Source: Rhizopus arrhizus (taxonomy: Eukaryota; Mucoromycota; Mucoromycetes; Mucorales; Rhizopodaceae). From it: a stretch of 64,000 bases of DNA. This document shows positions 36,420 to 47,110 of this stretch, in pieces; position 1 is the first letter of the stretch, and each line of letters starts with the position of its first letter. Below the pieces are notes generated by a model that did no database searches, was not told the origin of the DNA, and saw only the letters and a program-made list of their open reading frames with translations. The stretch covers positions 1,498,001 through 1,562,000 of the forward strand of contig JAKZZE010000009.1 of assembly GCA_024220505.1 (NCBI GenBank), given 5' to 3'. Both the position numbers and the translations under genes were made by a program.

Positions 36420-37122
36420 ATTGGAGTTGCTACCTGTTGTGGTGCATAGCGAGGATTTACAAATAAGGCAAAAATACATAGAAAGAGATGGGAAGCCCAC
36501 AGTTTAATCCATTTAAACGTTTACTTTATTCATAAATAAAATTGAGCCCAAATGAGCGCATGATGACTTGGTTTTCATCGTTTTCGCCCGGGTGATATCA
36601 AAAAGGAATGGGTGGAAGCTAAAATCCCTTATGGGATGAAGGATAAAAATGTTTGGGGAGAAAGAAACGGTAACACATGTAAAAAACACTATCTGGAGGC
36701 ATTGGGAGGCCATTTGTGGAATCTTTGCCCAATATAGGGTGGCAGTGAAGGCGGAACCTTGTCATGGCAGAGGTAGTCGAGTTCATGGAGGATGGTACAG
36801 ATAGTAGGCCATCTAAGGAACCAAGGAAGAGCTACTTGAAAGAACTGTGGTATTTGTTGAGGTATTTGTTCGAAGGAAGGACAGAGGGTCGACTGTTGTT
36901 TTAGGCAATTGTAGTCGGCAGTGCATATTGAGACACTGAATAGAATGGGACTTTGTAAGTGTCTGTGAAGGACGGAAAGGGCATGGTCCGATAGGATCCA
37001 GAAATAATCGGACGACATAGGGAAAGGAATGTAGAGTTACGGGAGGAGCGGTTTTGACAGAGATGATCTTGCCGAAACCGTAACTGAATCTTTTTTAGAG
37101 TTCGCTTGACTAAGGATTCCAC
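36420..37122 (-). mobile_element. possible LINE ORF2 C-terminal scrap
   Basis: Overlapping minus-strand frames (37122-36901, 37018-36689, 36713-36513) together give a protein-like reading without Met-rich or low-complexity bias. The piece PWFLRWPTICTILHELDYLC followed by KVPPSLPPYIGQRF resembles, in my memory, the region after the reverse transcriptase in Mucorales non-LTR elements. No catalytic motif is present, so the call is weak. Frameshifts between the pieces show that it is dead. Confidence 0.33.
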
Positions 37123-37772
37123 TGTTTAATACACTTGCATCACTTTTAACCTTTATGTTCTTTGAAAAAAAGAAAACACAACACACCCAAGTGACTGATT
37201 TACTTTTTTCACTTCAAAAATATCAGTGATTATTTATTCTTTAGCCACAGATTAATAAATTATGGAAAATAGACAACCATGATAATCTTTTTACAGTAAA
37301 ATATGAGTATCACCACTTTAATGAAGGTTAGATTATTTTCCTAATGATTTTCTACGCATTGAGTTTCTTTAGAATGAATAGAAAAATATCACTAAAGCTA
37401 ATTAGTTAAAGCTTTTCTTGCTAACTAATACATCAATCATGATATACTACATCAAAATACACGGAATTTATACTATCTCTCTATGTAGTCCTTTTTTGGT
37501 TGTTCAGTGATATCAATAATATTCGATCCCAATAGAATAACTCAATACATCGTTTGAACAACTTGCGTTTCTCTAAATCTGGTTGAAATGTCTCATTCTC
37601 TCGAAAATAAAATGGGAATTTTTGTTTAAATAATATTTTCTTGAAGATAAAAAAATAATCAAAGTGAATCTTGGGTGGGTTTTATATACAGAACTATCTT
37701 TTTTAATCTCTTTTTTTCTGTGTTTCCTATAACGCTTCTAAATCTAAATCTAAAAGTTTATTATAAACAAAC

Positions 37773-38354
37773 TCATTCATTTTTCTCCAAGTTTTTACTT
37801 ACTTGTGGCATGACAGGCTTATTTTGGTCGGCAGTCATTCTAGAAATACCAATACCAATACCTTCGATTAAGCCTAAAAGAGCACTACCAACAGCAGCAG
37901 AAATAGCAGCAGCTTTGACGCCACCACGAGCAGCCAACACACCACCAGTTAAACCACCAGAGATAATAGAGTTCCAAGGATCTTCCTTTTGTCTAATACC
38001 TTTTAAACCACAGTCGAACGTTGAAAAGAGACCACCCCAAACAGCAAAGTTGCCACCTAATACAGGAGCACGGGCTTTCATAGCTGATACAGCACCAACA
38101 AGACGTTCTCCCTAAAATAGTGTTTTAATACTTGTATCTATACCTTTCTTTTTCTTTACCTTAGGTGAGTTTTTTGCGCCTTTCACTGAATGCCAAATAC
38201 CACCACCAACAGCACCCATAACAAAAGCACCACCTAAATCGTTAAGAATAACCCAAGGGCTATTGCCATCATTATTATAAATAAAAAATAACAAATTTGA
38301 TTATGGGAATATTTACCAAGGATCTCTAGAATGATCTTGTGAAGAATGTCCCAT
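37773..38354 (-). CDS. TIM17: mitochondrial import inner-membrane translocase subunit TIM17
   Basis: Core of the TIM23 presequence translocase in the mitochondrial inner membrane. The start [12 protein letters not shown] is followed, across a short intron, by [20 protein letters not shown], matching the conserved DPCP...NDxGGAF block of Tim17. The second exon reads [29 protein letters not shown] across the next intron, then [20 protein letters not shown]. Four glycine-rich transmembrane segments are evident ([48 protein letters not shown]). After MPQ a strong donor (GTAAGT) suggests one more small exon downstream; reading through instead ends at 37773 after 11 further residues. The end given is therefore provisional. 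Length is near the usual 150-160 residues. Confidence 0.93.
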
Positions 38355-39635
38355 TATATATTTATTGTCTCTGTTGTATGGAGATTTCTCGAAAAAAAAA
38401 CAAAGTTTATTTTTTTTTTCTGAGTTCCAGGGTTGAGGAAGACTTCTTTTCCAAAAGTAATTCAGTCACAATTAGACTGCATATTCAATCTCCGACTTCT
38501 CCTTTGCGCGCAGGAAACGAACTTGACTTTACTATTAAACAATGTCTTGTAAACGTCGTTTCGCCTGGGCCAGATTAGAAGGAAAATAAATAAAAACTAA
38601 AATCCCTTCAGAGCTATAGATAGAAAATAAGGTAGAAAAGAGGTGTAAGGAGGACGTTAAGTGAGTAAATGCTTGAGGATTTTGAAGTAATTGATTTAAG
38701 AGTCTTTGCCCTTGCTGCGGAGGGGTTGTGATGCCGGTTTATCATTATGAAAAAAACAGCTCTATTTTACGCAAGTTGCGATATATAGCAGACCACAGAA
38801 AATATTAAGAAGAGGATTTTTGAAAGGAATATGGGATAGCGTATTCAAGAGGAAGGATAGGATATTATTAATAGCTTTTGGCATCTGTAGGCACCAGTAC
38901 ATCTCAAGACAACAATCGACATAATCCTTGGTGAACAATCGATCAAAGTGGTTAAAGTCAAAGCCTTGGCTGACCAGGAAGTCAATCAAACCACTATTGG
39001 ACACATTAACTGTGTTCTACTTAAAGCATCGGCAATCTAGGATTGGGTCTAACGAAAATACTGGGAAGCAAAGGGAAAGAAGTCGGGATTTTTCTTTGTT
39101 CGCCATTTAATAAGACCATTTCGTAAAGCCTCTAAGAGTATTATCTTGAAAAGCTTCTAGTCAAGTGATTCAATAAACGGCAAACAGCATTTCCATAAAA
39201 CTGTCTTGCAGAGCTTGTACTACTGCGATCGACTGTTGGACTATTTAAAGATAACAAAAGGATAAGGAACTGGGCTTGTAAATTATTAACATGCTCTTAT
39301 TTATGAGGCAGTTATCCTGATACAGCATCAATTTGGTAGAAAATCGGGAAGAGCCACCAAAAATTCTGTAAATACATTTGTGCTGGGTTTTTCTAGGTTT
39401 AGCTGCATTGAGGAGATTATAAACGCAAATGAATAAACTATGTAAACTTTACATTGATACTTTTAAAATAATACGTAGCTATGCAATTGATCGATATGAA
39501 TATAATAAGACCATGACTGTTGCAGAGTAAATATAATTCTTTTCTATAGTTAAATTATAACGATAAATAACTTTTGCAAAATCTAATTGGTTTTGATAAT
39601 TTATGTTTCGCCAAGTGTGAAATATGAGGCAAGAA

Positions 39636-39681
<46 letters not shown>

Positions 39682-40646
39682 CGATGACAGTGAAATCAAG
39701 GATTGTACGTTTTTCTTGCAGACCGCCTCTGAATATTTAAGATCACACCTGAATCATGTTTATTTAAATGGACTCAGAGCTATTTCTCCAGGTGCAAGCT
39801 ATAAAAATAAACTATAAGGTTACCATATCCAAAATTGGATGCCTTTTCAAACCAGTTAAGGTTGTTCCCAATGGTTTTTGTTCATGTATCTTATATATCA
39901 ATTAGTCTTTGTTAATAATTTATGTACCTGTTTTCAAAAAATTTAATTCTATTAGAAAGCCAACGTATACCATTATTATTTTGTAACAATAACGGTTTAA
40001 GTTCACGATTGCTACATTTAGCTAAAGTAAAATATAGTGGTATGCATGCTTTTTTATGATCCTCAAAAGATATCAAAATATACAGGCCATTCCTCCTTCA
40101 GAGTGAAGCTCAACTGATATATAAAGTATATGAAATTAGCTTACTGAGATCAATCCCTATTATTGTAAAAAGATTCCCAACTTTAAGGGTAGCTCTAAAT
40201 CGAACCTGAGAAAAATGCTTTGGGATGACTTCCGAAAATATATTTTAAAATCACCAAGTCTACAAAGGATAGATTTGCTATTCAATGGACTTTACCAAAG
40301 AAGTTTAGTTAAAAAAAAATAATCTTCATACAAATGAATAAAGCTAATTATCATGTTGCCCGGTGATTTAAAAAAGATTAATGTACATTTTTAATTGGTA
40401 CCTGGTTTTCAATTTACTAGAAAAAGTAACCTTAGGACATTATCATTATATGTAAAAATGTAATATCATAAAACGCAGCTTTAGCTTCATGATCTTCCTT
40501 TTATGATTTAAATTAAGCAATCAAGTAGTAATGAAAACATCATGGTTCATTGAAATCATTTAAATGAATTAGAACTGTGCTCTTTGTGACTGTCTTTGCC
40601 GTCAAAAAGATTATTTTTTTTTTTTTTGATTTTATTTTACTTTTTA
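38355..40646. other. intergenic, AT-rich, with a 43-A run
   Basis: No supported gene. An 80-codon minus frame at 39004-38762 has protein-like composition but no recognisable motif; it may be a transposon scrap. A poly(A) run lies at 39637-39679. The rest is AT-rich with closed frames. Confidence 0.45.
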
Positions 40647-41523
40647 ATGTCTACAGTAAATCAGCAGATCAAAAAGAATGTTAAGGCTGCTACAAGCAAG
40701 AAGCCACAAGTAAAAAAGAACACTAAGACATCTATTACAAGCGAAAGTCCACAGATCAAAAAGGATGCCAGTACAAATGGCAATCCAAAGGTTACTCAAG
40801 GTCAGAAACTACTTCAGGCCATGACAGCTCAGAAAGCAGCAAAACAAGCATTATTAAAAGGAGTAAAAAATACGCACGTTTCTTTTGATGAAGAAGGAAA
40901 TGAAGATAAAGTGGAAACTGTAGTTCAAAAGAAAGAGGACAACAAGGGTGAGAAGAGAAAGAATGAAGAACAAATCGAAGAAAACAAGGAGAAACCAAAA
41001 AAAAGATTAAAAAGAACAAAGTAAAAATAGAAGAAACAAGGAGAGAGAATAAGCAAGAAGGTAAAAAAAAACAATAGAAGAGGCTTATAATTAATCTCTG
41101 TAATAGAGGCTCTTGAGTATGTTAGATCATTTGTAAATGATAAACAAAATTGGAAATTTAAAAAAGTTCAGCAAATCTGGATTCTTCAAAACTTGTATAA
41201 AATTCCAGAAAATGATTTCGATAATGTTTTAAAGTATTTAAAAGATCTTCAAGGTTCATCGCGTGAGGTAATTTTACTATCAAATGAATAGGATCTGTTT
41301 TTAAATGTCTTTGTAGAAAACTAGAATGGAGGCAAATGATAAAATTCCAAAGGAGGTTATAAGTAATAGTTTAACAGGATATGCTAATGTTGGATACGAC
41401 AACGATGATGATGACTTTGATGCAGAAAAACTATTGTCACAAGCGCCAGTGAAACAAGTTAAACAACAAGAAGAATCAAATGAGATTAAAAGGGCTAGAT
41501 TAATTTTGGATGTTCTTTCATAA
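40647..41523 (+). CDS. WKF-domain (C7orf50-like) nucleolar protein, reading frame one base short
   Basis: Exons 40647-41060, 41107-41267 and 41317-41523. The first is Lys/Ser-rich and basic (STVNQQIKKNVKAATSKK). The second carries the WKF domain: ALEYVRSFVNDKQNWKFKKV, then QQIWILQNLYKIP and VLKYLKDLQGSSRE. WKF proteins are conserved in eukaryotes and little studied; basic composition suggests a nucleolar role. The exon total is 782 bases, one short of a multiple of three. Adding one A to the A8 run at 40997-41004 joins the two halves (KPKKKIKKNKVKIEE... into EALEYV) and gives 260 residues. As read, translation would stop at 41022. Given the same pattern in XPA, an undercounted homopolymer in the assembly is likely. 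Confidence 0.8.
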
Positions 41524-42139
41524 AAAAAAAGAAATACATTTATTTGTTTGCTTGCATACATTTTTTATATATAAAAAATAAGGCGCAGAGAAAGGGTTAA
41601 AGTAGAGTGTAAAGGAATGTGTTTTCTTATTTAATAGCAAAATATATTACATTGTATTATTCTACGGAGTTCTTTTTTCTTAATATAACAACTGTTGTTG
41701 CAATTTCAGCTTTATTGTCAATTAATGACAAGCAATAAATGCTTCCAAATTAGAAAAAGCTGCTTAATGCCTGTTTGAGATAAATTTCGCTATTTAAAGA
41801 CATGGAAAATATACAAGTTCTGTGCACGTATTTCATGGCTTCAACAGAGAAAAGGTCAAAGTAATTCGACATATTATTTAATTACATTGTGCGTTTTCTT
41901 AGAAGCGTTCTTCAAAGATATAAAGAAGAATATACAACAAAAAACTTAGGAGCTTACTTTTCTAAGGAAGCATATCACTCGCAAAAAACATTGCTTGTAG
42001 CTTATAACGTTTTCATAAATGACTATAAGGAGGATTATTTGTCTTTCAATATTATACATCTCATAATTTTATTCAGCAATATCCTGAATAGTGTGTGTTA
42101 TAAAGGACAAAAAGAACATGTCTCTTTTTTATAATGCCT
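41524..42139. other. intergenic, no gene seen
   Basis: Spacer between the convergent WKF and prephenate dehydratase genes. An 81-codon frame at 41889-42134 (plus) has no motif or homology and is not called. Confidence 0.45.
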
Positions 42140-43496
42140 TCATTCTGGTCTTTGGTTAGGGAAACTACCTAAAACAACAACATCTAAGCAATAGTTATCA
42201 AGATCTTTGATGGCGCTTTTCATATCTTCATTCTCAAAATGGCCTGAGCATTCTACAAAAAATACATAGTGCCATGGACGCTGACCGCTTGGACGGGAGT
42301 CAATCTTGAATAAATTCAATCCATAATCCTTGAATACCTTTAATCCATCACACAATGCACCCGGTTGACGATGATCCACAGTAAACGTAATTAAAGTATG
42401 GTCGTCTTGTGTTGGTGAATCACTTGCTGTGCCAATGATCAAAAAACGAGTCTTGTTTGCTTTGTGAAAAATGTTTGGTCATGACATATACAGTAACATT
42501 TTTTTTTTTTACCTGAGCCATCTTCAATATTTGATTCAATTATTTCCAAGCCATACAATTCCGCACAAATTTCACTACATACAGCAGCAGCACATGTTTC
42601 TAAAGCCGCCTTTTCTGCAGCTTCAGCCGTTGATTTGACAGTAATGCGTCTAGCATTGGGAATATGTGTCGATAACCACTTTTGAGTTTGACCAAGCCCT
42701 TGAGGGTGACTGTAGACTTTGGTGATCTTGTCGAGTTTACTGTTGGAAAGCAAACATTGGTGAACGGTTAAATAAGTCTCTGCACGTACCCTAACAGTGG
42801 AAGAAATAAAACGATCTAATGTTTCCACCACTGTTCCAAAAGTAGAATTTTCAAAAGGTATGATGCCATATGTTGTTTGTCCCTTTTCAACAGCATCAAA
42901 TACATCTACTGTAATTTAGTATACATGTATGCATAATAAAAATAGTTATCTTACCGCTTATTTGCTTTTGAGGAACATAAGCCACGCTATCACCAAAGCG
43001 GTTATAGGCAGCTTGATGAGAAAAGGTACCAGAGGGACCTAGATAAGCAATAGATATGTCTTTTTGCAAAGCAATGGATGCAGACATGATCTATTAAAAA
43101 TTAGCTATGCTTGCATTATTCTCAAGCTGTTTTATTTACCTCTCTAAATATAGCATGAAGCGATTCGTCATTGAGAGGGCCTTGATTTAAACGTGATAGC
43201 TGGATGTGAGTTAATAGCCGAGAATATCATTATTGCTATAATAAAATTAACCTTTTCATAAATTTCTTTTTCTCTTCCAGGACGATAAACGTGCACATCA
43301 TTTTCTTCATCTACTATACCGGCACTATCTTGATATAAAAGTTTAACTTGTTATTGGTATATTTAAAATAAACTCACGTTGCTTTCTTTTTGGCTGCACC
43401 GATATCAAGTGACACTCGTGCGCGTTCACTCAAGATGTTGACTAGTGTTGTATCAAGGGAATCTATCTTTTTTCGAAGCGAAGGTAAATCGGTCAT
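42140..43496 (-). CDS. bifunctional chorismate mutase-prephenate dehydratase (P-protein type)
   Basis: Phenylalanine biosynthesis: chorismate to prephenate, then to phenylpyruvate. The start at 43496 reads MTDLPSLRKKIDSLDTTLVN, then ILSERARVSLDIGAAKKKA, an AroQ-type chorismate mutase helix, continuing across introns with VYRPGREKEIYEK and LSRLNQGPL. The dehydratase follows: ISIAYLGPSGTFSHQAAYNR (43.06 kb), GIIPFENSTFGTVVETLDRF (42.83 kb) and the KSTAEAAE...A...A block. The C-terminal ACT regulatory domain (42.44-42.14 kb) includes HQPGAL-like HRQPGALCDGLKVF and the Phe-binding SRPSGQRPWHYVFFVE. Baker's yeast separates these activities (ARO7, PHA2), so the fused form is notable. Five or six short introns. 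An AAAAG microsatellite lies just upstream of the start. Confidence 0.9.
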
Positions 43497-43502
43497 TTTA
43501 CA

Positions 43503-43539
43503 TAAAAGAAAAGAAAAGAAAAGAAAAGAAAAGAAAAAA
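43503..43539 (+). repeat. (AAAAG)n microsatellite at the start of the P-protein gene
   Basis: About seven tandem copies of AAAAG end 6 bp upstream of the minus-strand ATG. In the mRNA sense this is a CTTTT-rich leader or promoter tract. Confidence 0.93.
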
Positions 43540-43805
43540 GCACAACTAATTTTTCAACTGTCAGAGCACTGCTCGTAAGGAGATAACGCAATACAACTGA
43601 TGAAGTTTTGACCTCCATTACAAAACTCAGACGTGGCTTATGTTGAGATACAAAGGATTTTACAGCATTAAATTCATTCAGCGAGTATGAGCAAGTACAC
43701 TTTTTACATATTTGCAATACGTATATGACTTCATTCTGATTTTTTTTAACTATATTCAATAAACGATATAATGAATAAAAAATTGAAACATTAAGTGAAA
43801 GGAAG

Positions 43806-44449
43806 ATATTGTGCTTTTCCAATCGATTTGCGTATCATATTTTTTTTTTTTTTGCGCTTTTTTCGCTTTCCTGAACTTTTACTATATTTGGAAAACAATT
43901 CAACACTCGTCTTAGAGTTTTTACGCTACAAAACAACAACAGCTACAACTTCAATTCGACATTTATTATCATCAACCAATGCCTGTAGACTCCAATAGTC
44001 TTCAGGGATCAGCAAACCATCCTTTGTCTACAGAGGAAGTTGATTCTCTTCTCTCAACTTTTAGTAAAGAGCGTAAACGCTTAATATGCCCAAACTGTAA
44101 CCAACAAGGTCACTTCCGACGACATGGTTCTACCAAGTCGGATCCACCACACTTCCTGTTCCGCTGCGTTAGCTGTGGCAAATGCTTTCAGGCAGCATCA
44201 ATGAAGCATATTATTCACGATTCATGCCAAGAACAATCGCAAATTTAGGTATCGACAGACATGGAGCAAACTAGATCTTTCCAAGAAAATAACAATACGC
44301 ACTCACCAACAACTCACAGCAGCCAAAGCGACTTGCAAACTCCTCTTGATACAATCCAACGCTTGACACAAGAACTTCAACAGGCAAGAGCAGAAATTAA
44401 TAGCCTTCGCTCTCAAACTGATAAACTCCAGCAACAACTTTTACAACAA
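43806..44449 (+). repeat. left arm of a 0.64-kb LINE inverted repeat
   Basis: The left arm starts ATATTGTGCTTTTCC and ends TTACAACAA. It is nearly identical to the reverse complement of 45795-46436. Visible differences are the length of a T run and one C/T change that makes a stop in the left copy. It contains the LINE 5' region and the first part of ORF1. Confidence 0.93.
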
Positions 44450-45246
44450 ATTCAAACTGTGGATCCCTTTCCCAGTTTAAATCAACAACCCCCTCGCCGA
44501 AACCCCGAAGCTATGACACAAATGAGTAACATCGAATCCGCTCCCTGGCACGAACCTGCTAAGATACAACGTATTAAGGACAATCTATTTGCAAGTCGTA
44601 ACCAAAGACGCCTACAGCGCCAAGAGGTTGCTGCACGCTTCCTTCAGCCACCATCAGACACCATCAGACACCATCAGACAACCAAGAATTCCAATATATT
44701 TACGTTCCTACGAAGGCTAGAGTTCCAATCGGACAGGTTGGATCCCGTTTGCGAAAGCTTGACATTAATAACAACCCAATCCTTGACATACATTATCCTA
44801 ATCGAAACATCTTGGCCCTATTGGTTCATAATGACTATGCTGCTGAACTGCCACAACAACTTCAGCGATTCAAAGTTACCATCAAAGGTGACTTTGACCC
44901 TTGTAGTCCCAAAAATCTTAGGGATCCTAAATACGCAAATTTGCCATTAGAAGAACGTACGAACCGCGCTTTTATGCACCATCACAACCGTATGGAACGC
45001 GCATTACAGTTCATAAGAGTACTCGTCAAGTTTGCTGTTGCCCGCCATTTCTTCTCTAAAGGATGGATTAGCCAAAAGACACTTTTAGACATCATTCCAA
45101 CGCGACACCCAAGACACCAAGAATTAGTAGATGATCTATTCTACTCAGAGGATGATCAAATGAGCACAACTAATGAACATGATGATAATCACAGTTCCTC
45201 AAACAACGTCAACAGCTCCCAACATAGCATTGATTTTGATATTTAA
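43979..45246 (+). pseudogene. LINE ORF1 (zinc-ribbon plus coiled coil), broken
   Basis: The protein begins MPVDSNSLQG and has a CPNC...CVSC zinc-ribbon (44088-44180). A TAG at 44246-44248 interrupts the left copy; the right arm has CAG there, so the original frame ran on into MEQTRSFQENNN. A Gln-rich coiled coil follows (RLTQELQQARAEINSLRSQ). At 44651-44680 a 10-bp unit is tripled, which shifts the frame; reading with one unit joins QPPSD to NQEFQYIYVPT. The rest is a globular C-terminal part (ERTNRAFMHHHNRME). ORF1 proteins of such elements bind the element RNA. The 1-bp overlap with the endonuclease ORF (TAATG) is typical of coupled LINE ORFs. Confidence 0.75.
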
Positions 45247-45782
45247 TGAACCAATTAAATGTCATGCTCTTCAACGCCACCGGGTTACCCAAACAAGCTA
45301 TATCGCCTATTCTATCTCTAGCAAAACACTCATCAGTCTTATTAATCGTAGAAACTTGGCTATTATCACCAAATAGATACCCCACCCATCGGAAACAATA
45401 CTATACATATGGAATAAAAACATATCCACTCGCCACAAAAGGATGCCAAGGCATCAGTCTTTTGGTTAATCCTGCATGTCAGTTCCATGTACATCACCTA
45501 CCCAACGACGATTCACAACCCTCGCAGTATAAGCTCTCTTTTACAATCAAAGATGTTTTGATATACTGTGTGTATTTTCCACCTTCACTTGATAACCAAA
45601 CCATTGCAGAAGCGCTTGATTCACTACTAAAAACCATCCCACATACCAACCGAACCATTATATGTGGCGACTTTAATGCCAGAATGGGAAATTATACTGG
45701 CGATCACTCCTCAAACTCTAGAGGGAATCAACTATACAACTGGATTCAACAAAATAACCTGATTGTGATGTCGTCAAAATGA
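45246..45782 (+). pseudogene. LINE ORF2, APE-type endonuclease domain only
   Basis: Starts MNQLNVMLFNATGL at the ORF1 stop and reads as an apurinic-endonuclease-type domain: a catalytic-Glu strand SVLLIVETWL, VLIYCVYFPPS, and the GDFNARMG motif. It stops at 45782, 178 codons in, immediately before the inverted 5' piece. Reverse transcriptase is absent, so the element cannot move on its own. Confidence 0.82.
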
Positions 45783-45794
45783 TCATTACGATAG

Positions 45795-46436
45795 TTGTTG
45801 TAAAAGTTGTTGCTGGAGTTTATCAGTTTGAGAGCGAAGGCTATTAATTTCTGCTCTTGCCTGTTGAAGTTCTTGTGTCAAGCGTTGGATTGTATCAAGA
45901 GGAGTTTGCAAGTCGCTTTGGCTGCTGTGAGTTGTTGGTGAGTGCGTATTGTTATTTTCTTGGAAAGATCTAGTTTGCTCCATGTCTGTCGATACCTGAA
46001 TTTGCGATTGTTCTTGGCATGAATCGTGAATAATATGCTTCATTGATGCTGCCTGAAAGCATTTGCCACAGCTAACGCAGCGGAACAGGAAGTGTGGTGG
46101 ATCCGACTTGGTAGAACCATGTCGTCGGAAGTGACCTTGTTGGTTACAGTTTGGGCATATTAAGCGTTTACGCTCTTTACTAAAAGTTGAGAGAAGAGAA
46201 TCAACTTCCTCTGTAGACAAAGGATGGTTTGCTGATCCCTGAAGACTATTGGAGTCTACAGGCATTGGTTGATGATAATAAATGTCGAATTGAAGTTGTA
46301 GCTGTTGTTGTTTTGTAGCGTAAAAACTCTAAGACGAGTGTTGAATTGTTTTCCAAATATAGTAAAAGTTCAGGAAAGCGAAAAAAGCGCAAAAAAAAAA
46401 AATATGATACGCAAATCGATTGGAAAAGCACAATAT
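45795..46436 (-). repeat. right arm of the LINE inverted repeat, with intact ORF1 start
   Basis: The arm carries the same 5' region and ORF1 start (MPVDSNSLQG at 46265) on the minus strand. The frame is open for 159 codons because the CAG is kept where the left arm has TAG. It is cut at the coiled coil (ends LQQQLLQQLS at the junction). Outer flanks of the two arms show no obvious target duplication. Confidence 0.92.
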
Positions 46437-47110
46437 GACCTATTTTATCAATTTGCTTTTGAACAAATTTATTGAAAAATAGGGGTCCCTGATTATAGCA
46501 TTTCGTATTACAATCAACACTAAAATCGAATTGAGGCTGGATATAGTAGCCTGCACTCTCCTATTTCTCAGAAATTTTCACTGGAAGTTTGTCTTTGATG
46601 ATCAACAATACTAGTCACAAGATATGGTTGCAAGTGTCGCTTGTCTTATTCGTAAAATTAACTTTGAAAACAATAGTCACTGTACAAATACCCCACAACA
46701 GAGTGCCTTATCTCGTTTACTATTACACGTGTTTTCTTTTCCGTTTTTTTTTTATAAATTATCAGTCAAAGGTGCACGTCTGTGCGATACTTAAAAACAT
46801 TACAAAAAAAATTGAACTGAGGTAATAATGAGCTAAAGAGAGTATTTACGCACAAGTTTTTTATGGCAACTTAAAGTAGAATACGGATGATTATTGAACC
46901 AGATCTGCGCAGCAATTATTTATCGAAGCTAAAAGACAAAATGATGAAATCACAAAAAGATTACCTTGTTCTTCCGAAAGGGTAAACTAACAAGCGTCCG
47001 TTTGTGCTTCTGTCTTTTATTAAAGTTAAACCCATGAGATCATTTGATGTAAAATGAATATATAAACACCTTTCTCTTTTCCTTTCTTCTTTTCGCTATT
47101 TGTTTATCAA
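46437..47110. other. intergenic, no gene seen
   Basis: AT-rich spacer between the LINE foldback and the phosphate carrier. It presumably holds the carrier promoter; a CTTTTCTTTTCCTTTCTTCTT-like pyrimidine tract lies about 30 bp before the start. Confidence 0.45.

Noticed and set aside
38762..39004. 80-codon minus-strand frame, Leu/Cys-rich
   Set aside because: Looks protein-like but matches no family I can name. Left as a possible transposon scrap.
41889..42134. 81-codon plus-strand frame
   Set aside because: No motif, AT-driven composition, and lies in the shared 3' region of two convergent genes.
43500..43540. AAAAG repeat considered as a CRISPR-like or satellite array
   Set aside because: Pure 5-bp tandem repeat without spacers. 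Simple microsatellite.
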